Origin: Botrytis cinerea B05.10
Taxonomy: Eukaryota; Ascomycota; Leotiomycetes; Helotiales; Sclerotiniaceae
Reading direction: 5' to 3'
Length of the DNA stretch: 64,000 nucleotides
NCBI RefSeq assembly: GCF_000143535.2
Contig: NC_037323.1
Coordinates: forward strand, 868,001 to 932,000
The notes beneath the pieces were generated by a model. That model was not told the origin of the DNA. It was given only the letters and a program-made list of their open reading frames with translations, and did no database searches. Within the stretch, counting starts at the first letter, position 1. Every line of letters starts with the position of its first letter. Positions 33,292-44,197 of this stretch are shown here, piece after piece. The translations under genes and the position numbers were made by a program.

Positions 33292-33730
33292 ATGTCACCT
33301 ACACAGAAAGATTATATATACGCCTACCGGGGACTCTACCGAGCTCTATTACATGCTGTACAATATGCAAAACCAGCGCGATACATGGGAAGAAATATGT
33401 TGAGGGACGAGTTTCGCAAGGGAAACCCGAAAACTTTTGATCAAAGACGAATCAGCAATACCATCACATTTTTGAATCTTGCGGCCAAAGAAACTGGCCT
33501 TGAGCACAAATTGGTCAAGAATCTATTGAGGGTAAAGTACGAGCGTGGGAATCAGTGGAAAGCGTAAATATCTCTTTAATATGTGGATGTCGATGTTGCG
33601 ATTCTGATTCTTTCGTAGGCAACTCAGGGAAAGATATCCCATGCAGATACATTTGAGGAAAAACAGCATGACACATTACGACAAAACTATTGAAATGCTC
33701 AACGAAAGTATGGGTCTATGTCTACGTTAA
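33292..33730 (+). CDS. LYR-motif protein, probable mitochondrial (DUF1763-like)
   Basis: Two exons (33292-33563, 33619-33730) give 127 aa. The protein begins MSPTQKDYIYAYRGLYRALL, with L-Y-R at residues 15-17 and a downstream Phe (FLNLAAKETGL), the features of the LYR superfamily of small helical mitochondrial proteins that serve Fe-S, respiratory-complex or mitoribosome assembly. Without splicing the frame stops at 33567 (91 aa, ending QWKA). A 55-bp intron (GTAAAT...TTTCGTAG) restores the frame and adds QLRERYPMQIHLRKN and a final NESMGLCLR, which reads as a genuine helical C terminus. The specific client is unknown; the DUF1763 assignment is from memory. Confidence 0.8.
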
Positions 33731-35303
33731 GAGCATCACAAGTACCGGGGAGAAAAAGCAATTTATCGACTTCATGGCTTCACGCTTATCATCATCCTAA
33801 AGGAGTTTCTAGAACGAACCCCTTTGCGGAATACAGGACGTCTAGCCAAAGTCTAAATCCCAACGCCACTCAACAGGTCAAGGCTGGCTGATGATTGCTG
33901 TATCTTGAGACTCGATGATCAAGAGCTATGAATGATACTGGGGGTGTCAACAATGTAATCAAAGCATGGCTCAGCCGGTCGTATGGTAGACGCTGGTCAT
34001 ATCATGACTGTGCCTACACAGCAGTGTTACCGATGGTTGGGGACTGTACTTGGAGATGAAGTCCGCAAGCTAGATGTAAGGGTTGTTGGCAAGGACTTAC
34101 AGCCTCACAGACTTATCTAATAGCAATAATGTATAACGAATGATATTGATGAGATCATTTCAGATGACTATGATGAACAGCCTGATTGTATCCGAGGTTA
34201 AGCACCCGATGCCGCCCTACTTCAGCCGATAGCTAACGAAGTGTTGCGTTTAATAACAACCATGACTCTAACAATGTCATAAGTGCTGCGAATCTGGGTA
34301 GGTATACAAATACTTCTCCATACTTCTAAAAGTGGCTGGTGTATGTTCCCCTGTCATCGACGTAGAGACTCTGCACGCCCACGAACGCCCTGGTGGTAGT
34401 TTTCGTTTCTCGTGTTTCCTTCCCCTTATCGAAAGGTAATGGTATCACTGCGGGGCTTATCCAAACCCAATGATCCCAATCTCAACTTCCCTTGCTGCAA
34501 AGCATTTTAATTTATCACAAAGTACATTCTGGTTCCGTTGCCCTTGGAATCAAATGATACGTCAAGTCAAGTGGGGGTTGATTCTTTGTTCGAAACCAAA
34601 CAAACGACCATCGTGATAGATTTCCTTTTTTGATATAGCCAACCGCTGTACTCCAACACCTCCTTCGTAGTATCCATTCGGCGATTTTGTTCGTGAGCCC
34701 ATTCTCGCCGTCATCCACCATCGTGCCCATGAAGAATACTTACCCCCTAGGTAAAAACTCCGTAGATTGTATCTGGATTTGTACGAGTAGTGCGATGTAC
34801 CTCCCTCTGAGTAGCTGAGTAGCTGAGTAGCTGAGTAGCTGCTCAAAGTGGAGACCGCTTTTAGCGAATTCCTTCCAAAAACATGAGATTGATAAACTGA
34901 CACTGACTTCTCGAATGAAGAAATGATTTGCGTCAAACCCAAACCAACTTCCAAGCCTACGTAACTTGAATGGAAGTACTTGAGCATCTACAAGTTCTTA
35001 TTCCTAAGCAAAATAATTGTGACGCCTCTGGTTGGTTCCAGTCCTCCTTTCGCACTACCCGTATCTCCATTCTCCATATATTATATCTCTCTCAACCCCG
35101 CCTTCTCACCATAATTCTCTTTCCCCAGACTATCCATCTTCTTTCGGCTGCCACATTTTGCAGGTGAATTCTTCCGCTCGATTTTGTAATCGACAGAAGA
35201 CTCATGGACGATCATTGGCATTCGCCCTTATCGCGATCGCGTTGAGGACTCTGGTCGATTGACCACTGTCTTCCAGCGCTCGCTACGAACAATACCTTCC
35301 ATT
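33731..35303. other. Gene-free interval upstream of the carrier gene
   Basis: 1.57 kb without a supportable gene. An octamer repeat lies at 34807-34841; the last about 250 bp are T/C-rich and look like the carrier promoter. The 141-codon minus-strand frame at 34562-34987 runs through the octamer repeat and lacks protein character. Confidence 0.5.
34807..34841. repeat. 8-bp tandem repeat (CTGAGTAG)n
   Basis: Four perfect copies and a partial fifth. Confidence 0.95.
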
Positions 35304-36621
35304 ATGCCTGTTAAGCCTGGTCAACATGATATGATCAACCAACAACAACTACTACTTCTTCACCAAGAAAGATCGAAGGCGCAGAAGAAATGGCTGAAGC
35401 AATACCGAACAGAAGTTGCTGCGTCAGTCAGCAGCATCTGTTCTACTTTCTGCGCAGTAAGTTTCTCCGTGCCATGTGTTCTATGCAACTGCTGATCACT
35501 TGTAGTTTCCATTGGACTCAGTAAAAACGCGAATGCAAACATACAAATATAACAACTTTACGGATTGTGTCCGACGCACATATCAAACGGAGAAATTACG
35601 AGGATTCTTTCGTGGTGTTGCGGCACCTTTAGCTTCAGTAACTCTGGTCCGAACAATATCTTTCTCGGTCTATCAGCGTTCGAAGTACACCTATTCAGCT
35701 TGGTTCAAGAGAAATTTTGACGTCGACCCATTGGTACATATTAATACATTTGGAACATATCCTACCCTTGCAACTGTTGCTTGTTTTGGCGCTGCTGGCG
35801 CCACAGCTGGATCGTTCATAACGCTTGTAGCTTGTGGGTGGATTGACTCAGTTGATTACTATTTTTTCAAAATCTGACAATCTTTAGGTCCCTTCGAGTT
35901 GACGAAGCTTAGTGCTCAAGTATCGGTATTGATGGCTACTAAACGGCAAACGAGTCTTTCTGATCCTGTCAGAAATTCGCCGATGCAGAATGCGACTGCA
36001 GCAAGCTATAAAGACAAGGGAACATTTAAAACCGCTATGAACATTGTCAAGAATCGGGGAGTGTCAGGACTTTATTCTGGATTTAACCTTCACCTTCGTG
36101 AGACAACTCTCCAATCCAAGATTGCTGCCACAAACTAACCTCGTCGTATGCAGTTCGGGACACACTAGGAACTGCTATTTACTTCATGACTTACGAGAGT
36201 TGTAAGCAACTCTTGACTACATATACAGGGTCTAAAGGCTCAACGAGTCCCTTTGCTGTTGTTGTCGCTGGCGGTTTCTGTGGCGTAGCGAGCTGGGCTT
36301 TGATTGTGCGTGAAAGAAACATATTCTTGTGGTGTTAGCCAAGCAACTAACGATGGATAGTACCCAATCGACTCTGCTAAAAGCATTTACCAACGGAATT
36401 GTCTCACTTGCTGCAAAGGCGAGACAGTTCAAAAGGCACCAAAAATTAGATTTTTCGACAAGAAAATGTACCGAGGCTTGGGTGTATCCATGGGCAGATC
36501 CTGCGTTGTAAACTCAATTTTCTTCTCGGTATTTGAATGTAAGTGAATTTTATCGACTCGATATGTACACGACTAATAAGGTGTAGTCATCAAGAAAAAT
36601 GTAAATGCAATTCCAGATTGA
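35304..36621 (+). CDS. Mitochondrial carrier family (SLC25) protein
   Basis: Six exons (35304-35456, 35506-35833, 35888-36097, 36154-36305, 36361-36538, 36587-36621) give 351 aa. All three carrier signatures are present: PLDSVKTR near residue 53, PFELTKL near 161, and PIDSAKS near 283, each with P-x-[DE]-x-x-[KR]. Further family elements are LRGFFRGVAAPLASV, GVSGLYSGFNLHLLRDTLG and MYRGLGVSMGRSCVVNS. The N terminus MPVKPGQHDMINQQQLLLLH is polar. The insertion between signatures (about 175-215, Thr/Ser-rich) is longer than in minimal carriers. The substrate cannot be told from the sequence. Introns are 49-57 bp with CTAAC/CTAAT branch points. Confidence 0.92.
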
Positions 36622-39600
36622 TGGAGCATCTGGAGATGGAGGTACAGGTTTTGTAAATATCCTTTTTTTGTATGGCAATTTGGCGATGCACAAGCATTAA
36701 GGAAATGGAGTTTTAAGGGAGCATATAGGCTAAGGTCAAGTCTGCATGGAATAAGGAGAATTATCCGAACTTTAAGTTTGATATGAAGACACTCGAAACG
36801 AGCCAGGTTTGTTAAATAAATGGATGACAATAGTAGGAGACTGAATGAAGGTTATGCATTCGCCGAGTCTTAGGCTGGTAGTTGATAATGAATATAAACA
36901 ATTTTTCTTGAAACTATAGCTAGATGGAAAGACATGTACATTTGAATCGTTCACAATTTCAGTTATTTACCTTAAGTGGGGGTCGATCTTTGTGCAAAGA
37001 GTTATCTAACTTCTCTACCATCTGCAGCAACTCCTCTGCCCTTCTTCCCCCTGTTTCGCTTGCCGAATGCCTGTGCTGTATCTCTTATTCTACCATTTCT
37101 TACATTGGTCTCGTTCAGGAGTATACGCATCGCATCGTTGAATCCAGTGTGCGTAACGTTAGATGCGCAAAATTGGTTTGCACATGTATCAATGTTCAAA
37201 TGCTCAGCGGGAGTTGCGTTGTTCCATATTTGTCATACTAGGCTGGAAGAAACACATGAGACACTCCCCTTCTTGTATGCTGTCAGTTGATCGGTGGTGG
37301 CCACTGGTGGGTAGATGGGTGGATGTTTGTAGGTATGTATAGTAATGGGGAATGCGGAGGGGGTCAGTAGATAGATAGATGGAGTCGTGAAACTGTTAAT
37401 CTTCAGACATGCATAAGCTTTCGCGGTGTACGCTCATAATGACTCCTGGTATTGGCGAGAGATAGAATGGAGAGGCTTTCAGGTGTTGGATGATTTCGAT
37501 GAAAGTCTTATTCGGTGAGTTATCCAGCGCGTTCATGGCATTTGCATTAAGTTGTCCCACAGGATCTCGTTTTAGCTTTCGAAATTCGAAAAGCGGTCAG
37601 CTTTTCATACTTTTGTAGTGCGATGAGTAGATAAGTTGATAGATAAGTATAGGAGTTCTGGCTAGGTTTAATGTGGGAGCTAAGGTGAAGAACTACTGTC
37701 TTGTCTGCTGCAAATATGTCCTTGAAATTCTTGGGCTGATTTGTGGTCTTGTGGACTGGGTGTCTTGCTACATAGTAGGCCCGGATGTTAAATAGTGGAA
37801 GAGATTAGAGAAAGTGGGGATCTAAGTACAGGAAAACCTGGCACCGAATATTGAGCTCCATTAGAATGGTATAAATGGGCACTTGAAAGATGAGAGCGAA
37901 TCTAGGCTGCTTTGTGCACTTCCTCTGTTTCATGGATTGTTGGAGACAGGACATGGCATGTTGCTAAGTGAAAAAGTATGCATACATTAGCAAGAACCGG
38001 GTGGATGGGGAATGGGAACGGATATACTGAAGCTAGACTGTTGAGTTTTGAGTGTGTTGCCTGAAAATTTTACAAAGGGGCAAGAGTTTACGCCGGATAT
38101 TATCATGGTAGGGGTTGTATGTTACAGGTACCAGACGTTCGTTCAGTACTGCATCATCCTAGCCCACAGAAGGACTATGAAATTGCAGAAGAAGTAATTC
38201 CATTACAAAAGTTGAAGACATGGGGGGAGGGGGTTCCCGTCTCGCATGGTCCGTAGCGAGTGACAGAATCTAAAATAGACATTGTCACTAGGTACCAAAA
38301 GGAAATTTCCAGTGTACGAAGTCTTCTATCACGTGTTCTCTTACACGAAATTGCTCTATCCTACGAAGTTGCCTTCAAGTTCTACAGCAAAGGCAGATTT
38401 ATGCTTGCGGTTGACCATTCATGAAACACAATTGTTAAAATCTTGGAGAGCCCCATGCCAACAAATTACGCTTCAATTTCTCAGTTGAAACTAGCTGTAT
38501 TTAGCCCTTCGCATACGTCGAAACCCTCTGATGGGAACGCGTAGCATTCAATGACGGATCGAAGCAGCCCGATCTAGACCTGCCATCCTAGTTGTATCGT
38601 ACCACATTCATCTGTTGCCTCTTAATGTCGATTTATCACAGGATGATGAGAAACACTCGAGGGCAGAGCAAAATGAAGGGCGTCAGCCTCTATCACAGTT
38701 CTTAGTTACAAGGTTTACCCGGCTGTGGGAATACATACTAATGCGAATACATATCGGTGAGATGCTTCGCAACCAGATCTTACATTAACTGCAGAAGCTC
38801 AATACGTAGTTCAAACAAAACACTTTCATCAAGGGATATGTTGGGAGGACACTTAAACTACCAACAATATCTGCTACATGAAAGACAATGGATAGCAAGG
38901 CTTGAATCCACACTCGTGAAGAAGCTGACTTTGGAATACACGAGTACTGTTTTGGATACTTCTTATAAGCATGCTTTGCTCAGCATATCTGCGGCATTAC
39001 TCATACAAGCTACGTATGAATTCTTGTGGCTCCTTCCAAGTTGAGCAAGAGGTGCAGCGAGATTGACATCGCGAACAAAGTTGAAATAACTCTAGTAAGG
39101 CTGGTTCACACTTTTTGTAACACTATTCGGGGAGGGAGAAGAACATTCATTAATGCTGACTGAGATGTTGTGTTGGATCGTTCACCTTCCATGTACCGAT
39201 AAATACACTGTCGTGATAATATCAAGACAATTTTATCAAAATATCAAAATATTCACGCCCATATACGGCAGAGGTAAATAGCCGATGTAATTGTCGTGTC
39301 AAATCAACCTCAATTGCCCCGCGGCAAGATTCTACGGGACCTGCCATTCGCTTCACACGCGCGCTAAGATTACGATTACCTACTGTACGCTGCCCACCTC
39401 GAGAACCTTTTGCTCTTTCCCCAAAGTTTGCGACACATAAGACTTTCATTCTTCCATCTCAATCATTTTCATTGAAGCAACACGCAAACAACTCTTTCCA
39501 TTTTCTAACACCAGAACACTGGATGTATTGTTGGGACGTATCGTGATTCTCTACCTTCTTATCAGCCTAGCATAAGCTGCTAATTTTACTTTGAGAGAGT

Positions 39601-39695
39601 TGTTATCGTGCCTTTTAATCAGCGCTTCTGCGCACTAATCTCTTTCTTTCAATAGGTCATAAGATTCTTATGGTAAGTCGAGGATAGTACTCGAT
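36622..39695. other. Gene-poor interval with weak minus-strand coding signal
   Basis: 3.07 kb without a confident gene. The minus strand between about 36999 and 37954 contains consecutive open stretches in alternating frames that read like protein; see findings. The segment 38100-39600 shows nothing. The right end (39400-39695) is the DUF2293 gene promoter and leader, including a small upstream ORF at 39670. Confidence 0.5.
39670..39687 (+). promoter_or_regulatory. Short upstream ORF before the DUF2293 gene
   Basis: An ATG at 39670 opens five codons and ends in TAG at 39685-39687, only 8 bp before the main ATG at 39696. It may lower translation of the main frame. The same ATG overlaps a GTAAGT donor-like string, so it could instead be part of an unrecognised leader splice. 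Confidence 0.4.
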
Positions 39696-42631
39696 ATGGT
39701 GGGTAAAAGAAGAAAAGCCCTCCTGGCAAAAGGAGTCCGCAAAAATCCGAAAGCGGAAGCTGCCCAAGAAGCTTCAAAAGCCAAAAAGGGTCAAAAGAGT
39801 CTATCGGCTCGAGCTGGTAAGGAAGACCGCCGTGCTAAAAAACTGGAACGTCGGAAGAAAGACAAGAAGTCTTATACTGCACAAGATTGGGCAGAGCCTG
39901 CTCCAGATCATTTGATTGCCAAGTTAGATCTTCCCAAGCATAGTTCTAAGTATCAATCATATTTCGAATTTGCGGAGAACACAGAAAAGAAGAAGAAGTT
40001 GGAGTTTCAGGTATTTAGTTTTGCATTGTGTTTTTACCATATTGACTTACGATCAGGTCACAAATGATCCCAATCCTCCACCAGGATTCGCCTACGTCCC
40101 CATTGGGGATCCAACTTTGACAAATGCCTGCAAAGAATTATCGCGAGAACAGAATGCTATGATCTTTATTGTTTCGGTAAGATTGACTGACAAGCCTATT
40201 TGTGTTGAACGCAAAACTACATCTACTGACTCCATATCTTCTACAGCGCTCGAAAGAAGACAACTCGAAAATTTCTGAGCATGTATTTCGAACCGGATAT
40301 CACTTTCGAGAAGTCATCGTGGACGAAGCACGCAAAGTTGTCGGCGACACCGTTATTTCGAACACGACCCATGGATTGATTGAACCAATACCAGAATCCC
40401 AAGACGAGATAAACAAACAGGCGGACGCTGCAATACGCGATCTTTTTCCAAGAATCCCTAACACTGATAGACAGAGGATTATTGAGCATGCCTTTCAAAA
40501 GGGTATCAAATTTCATGGAGAACCTACGGTTGGCTTACAAGCCGACCTTCCCTTGGCACGTCGAGTTCAGCTCGCTGTTCTTGCTCACATTCGTCATACA
40601 CACACTAGATATGACAAACTACTCAAGGAAACAAGTTGGATAAACGCACGAAAGGTAGTTGAGCCTGTGTGTTTAGATGTCCTTGTCAAATGGCGAGGAG
40701 ACGAGGAAACTGGGCGTGATCAAATGGATGAGATCCTACGAGAAGTTGTCATTATTACTGATTCCGACGACTCTGATGACGACTCTGATGAAGACGATGA
40801 TTCAGATGAATCCTCAGAAGAGGGAGAGACACTCATTGACTCTACTGTTCTGGCCCTTGAGGATGGCTCACAGAGGCGGCAACCTTTGGGGACCGAGCAA
40901 AATTCTCACGCGAATATTGCTGGCCCCTCAGACTCTATTTATTCTCATGCACAATCTAGAGCAAGGCAAAATGAAGGACTAAGAAGACCTCAACCTCGCT
41001 TCAAGCGATACCAAGCTGCATGGGATGAAGCTGTCAATCGAGGTCAAAATAATGCTCTTGAATCTAACGGACGAAGTACACAAGGATATGAGGCAAGTAT
41101 GAGACCCACCCAGCCTAACGATGCACCAAATTACCAAGAAATTCCTCGACGACAAGCACCTATCGCTACATCACGTCCTCATACGGAATTTGAGTATCTC
41201 TATCGCGACGCAGAACCTCAGCATAGTGTTCCGCCTGAACAACAAGTAGGTCCAGCTTGGAGGATAGAGATAGAAGAAAGCTTCATGACTAATATTTACA
41301 GATTCGCCATTACTACCAGCAGGAGCGGGCACCTTCAAGGACGTTGCTTCGCAGAAATGAGGTAACAGTTAGACCCCTGCATGACCGCCCAGTTTTTCAA
41401 CCTCCACAGTTTGAAACTGCCCCACAAGTGAGCAGAGAGCCGAGATCCCAAGGAGTTGTCAGAGGTTCCCCAACTAGGTCAGGATTCCAAGACTTGCTTG
41501 CTTTATCCATTGAAACCCAAAATGATAGTATAAATGTTTCACCTCGCTTGGACCGAGGTACTGTTCGCGATTTGGGCCATCAAGAGTCGTATCCAAGACA
41601 CGTGGTTGAAGGGAGTAGATTGACACCTAGGCCCCGAGAAGTCATTCTCATTGATGATGATGACAATGATGATAGCCCATATTCTAAACGCCGTCGTGTG
41701 ATTGAAGATGGTTATGGGCGATTTAGACCTTATCCTTCTAGGGTGCAGAATGCCCATGCCACCCCAAATCTCCCTTGCGTGGATGCCGATAGGCGTTCCG
41801 TTGCATTACCCAGATACAATGAAGGTTTGTCACAAAACTTGCCACTAGCATCTTCACGACCTATACTTTCAGAACGAGTGCCTATTTATGATGCGCCTGA
41901 TTCAAGACCATATGAAATGCATTCAAGCCTATCCAGGCGAGAAGATGAGAGGCTCTCTTACCAGCAACCTGTGTCTTACTCGAGACGAGAGATGGCTGCG
42001 CCACGTCCTTATTTGACCAACTCTGATGAGACTTACAATCCTCAGCGAGTGGCTAATGATAGTATGAGAGTCGCTAAGCGTGATCAATTTGTACGAAGAG
42101 AACAAGTTGAACCTAGTCAGAGGTATTATCTCCAAAGACCAGCGTCACCTGATATGCATGATCCCAGAAGAATTTCTCATCCTCAAATTGTGGATGGTCC
42201 TGCAGACCAAGCTTTTATTCAACGTTTCTCTCAATCTGGACTTGAACCCCCCCCATCTCGGCCACAAGATGGTCCTGTTTCTTATCAGAGATTTGCTCCA
42301 AGCATTCATCGTCAAGGCGAGTCGCAAGATCAAGCAGCTAGGCCATTCACAGTCATGCGTCCTGTTCAATCAAGATCTCCAGTACGATATTTAGATAGGG
42401 TAGAGTGAGTGGGCTCGAATAAGCAAGAGTGACATAGGAATTGCTAACTTTCTTTACCTTAGAAGATCTGGTGATAGATCTGGTCCACCAGTATACTACG
42501 AGAGACGTGATCCATATGCTATTGAGCGGCAATTACCTAATACCATGCGAGTTTCGGTGCCGCCAGACCCTCGTTTTCCGACATATCCTCGGGTTATGCA
42601 ACCTCAGCGTCAAGTCATTGTTCTGGAATAG
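39696..42631 (+). CDS. DUF2293-domain protein with long disordered C terminus
   Basis: Five exons (39696-40010, 40057-40176, 40247-41245, 41302-42404, 42463-42631) give 901 aa. The N terminus is strongly basic and nuclear/nucleolar-like (MVGKRRKALLAKGVRKNPKA, RRAKKLERRKKDKKS). A fungal DUF2293 region lies at about 205-290 (AAIRDLFPRIPNTDRQRIIE, LARRVQLAVLAHIRHTHTRY). An acidic Asp/Ser/Glu run follows, then about 550 residues of Arg/Pro/Gln/Ser-rich disorder with many SR, RR and YxRR patches. The function of DUF2293 is not known to me; the basic N terminus and acidic stretch suggest a nuclear or RNA-linked role, which is inference. Introns 3 and 4 end GACTAATATTTACAG and GCTAACTTTCTTTACCTTAG. 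Confidence 0.85.
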
Positions 42632-43200
42632 CTTTAGAGTAATTCTCGAGAGATGAGGTGTGTCGACGGAGGGACAGTCGAGCGTTTGAGGCTCCTGTAA
42701 CTTGTTTCTGTAATTAGGATTGACATGCATCTTGCATTGGGAGCAACTGGCGCACGGTTCATTTATTCATCGGTGTATAATAGGTTTTGTTTCTGGACGA
42801 AAGGTGTACATGGCGCCATTGTTTTGCACCGCTGGCTGCGTTGGGTTTACCTGCATGAGCGTGGAGCATGGAACTCGAGTTAAGGGACAAAAGTTAATTG
42901 CATTAGAAAGGCGTCACAGAGTGGCAGATGGAAAGTCTGTTTTTGAACTTGGTGGCAACGCCGAGTTGTTTCAGGAAAGCCTGTGTTAATTGGTATCAAT
43001 GTTCATGCCCTAAGGGATGAGTACAATCTATAATATATATACACACAACCGCAATTGTATGACTTTCTTCTCAGTCAGTCCCCAGTAATCACTGACTCCA
43101 TATATGCATCTGATGATTTCAAAGAGAGTGAAAGTATGATTCGGGTATCCAACCAATGCTCACATAACTCCTTTAAATGCCCAACAATAAAATATAACTC
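42632..43200. other. Tail-to-tail intergenic region
   Basis: 569 bp between the DUF2293 gene (+) and VPS20 (-). No gene is seen; an 89-codon frame at 42720-42989 has no supporting features. Confidence 0.55.
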
Positions 43201-43951
43201 CTATGCTAACATTGCAACTCGTTGTTCATCGCGCTCACGTTGTCTTGCTTTTGCCCTATCTTTACTCGACAGTTCCGATCTCGGCACATCAGGCAAGGAA
43301 TCTTTCAATGGCAATCCCGCAGTAGGGACCTCAGGTAGCGGAACACCTGTAACTTCTGCTTCTAGAGCAGCCAGTTCATCCTCTACTTCATCTTCGTCCT
43401 GGTTTGACATCATTCCTCCCAACATATCGCTCACCTCCTAGAATTCGAGTCAGTAAAGTGGTCACTGATCACACGAAATAGTGCTTGCCTGTTGATAAGC
43501 AATTGCATCCGCCGTCTCTCCCATCAACTTCTCCACATGATCCAATCCTCCCATCTCCTTATGTATCTGGTTCAGCACATTTGTACCTTGTTGTAAACCA
43601 TATACAACATCCTTTTGTACCAGCGCAAACTCCACACTACTAGTCAGTTTCTCCAGTTGCTCGAGTTGCGCATCCGTCTTTGCCAGCAATGATTCTTGAT
43701 ATTTTTTCCGTCGCAAAGCTAGGAGAGCTCGTTTCTTATCTCCTTTCGCCAACATTTCTTTTGCGATAGCGGTTTCGCGGTCGGTGAGTACAGTTATACG
43801 CCGTTGATATTGGTGGAGCTTGTCCCGCTGGTTCTTCATGTCCAGGATAGCTCTGGAGTCAATGAATTAGTGGATTCGAACGTGGAGAATGAGTGAAGAG
43901 CTCATACTTATCCTGAGCGGATATCTTGTGAGTACTGGGTGTATTCCCCAT
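43201..43951 (-). CDS. VPS20: ESCRT-III subunit Vps20 (CHMP6)
   Basis: Three exons (43951-43908, 43852-43489, 43437-43201) give 214 aa. The N terminus MGNTPSTHKIS carries Gly2 in an N-myristoylation context, as expected for Vps20. The Snf7 core follows: AILDMKNQRDKLHQYQRRIT, KGDKKRALLALRRKKYQESL, DAQLEQLEKLTSSVEFALVQ, and QEVSDMLGGMM at the third junction. The C terminus is acidic, then basic (SKDRAKARQRERDEQ). Vps20 nucleates Snf7 filaments at endosomes downstream of ESCRT-II. The second intron begins with GC (GCAAGC) instead of GT and ends CTAG; no GT donor restores the family sequence. Divergent from RIX7. Confidence 0.92.
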
Positions 43952-44197
43952 TGTTGATTTGTTGAAACTACTTGCTCACTGCTAGAGAGACGCATTCCGT
44001 GGTATCTTGCTCTGGGGCTTGAATGCTTGGAAACGGCGTCATGGCGCTCGGCGCTGATAAGCGATAAGAATTATTCCGCGCGGGACTTACCGCTTTTGGG
44101 AGAGGTCAACATTTTTTTTATTTTCTGACGTTCATGCAACTTGGGAATTCGAATATCTTGGAGTGCACTTTACTCGAGGTTATTTGGAAGGTTCACT
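43952..44197. promoter_or_regulatory. Divergent promoter, VPS20 / RIX7
   Basis: 246 bp lie between start codons. A CGCGCGG-like GC-rich patch near 44076 lies centrally. Confidence 0.55.

Noticed and set aside
34562..34987. 141-codon minus-strand frame
   Set aside because: It includes the CTGAGTAG octamer repeat and shows no family pattern.
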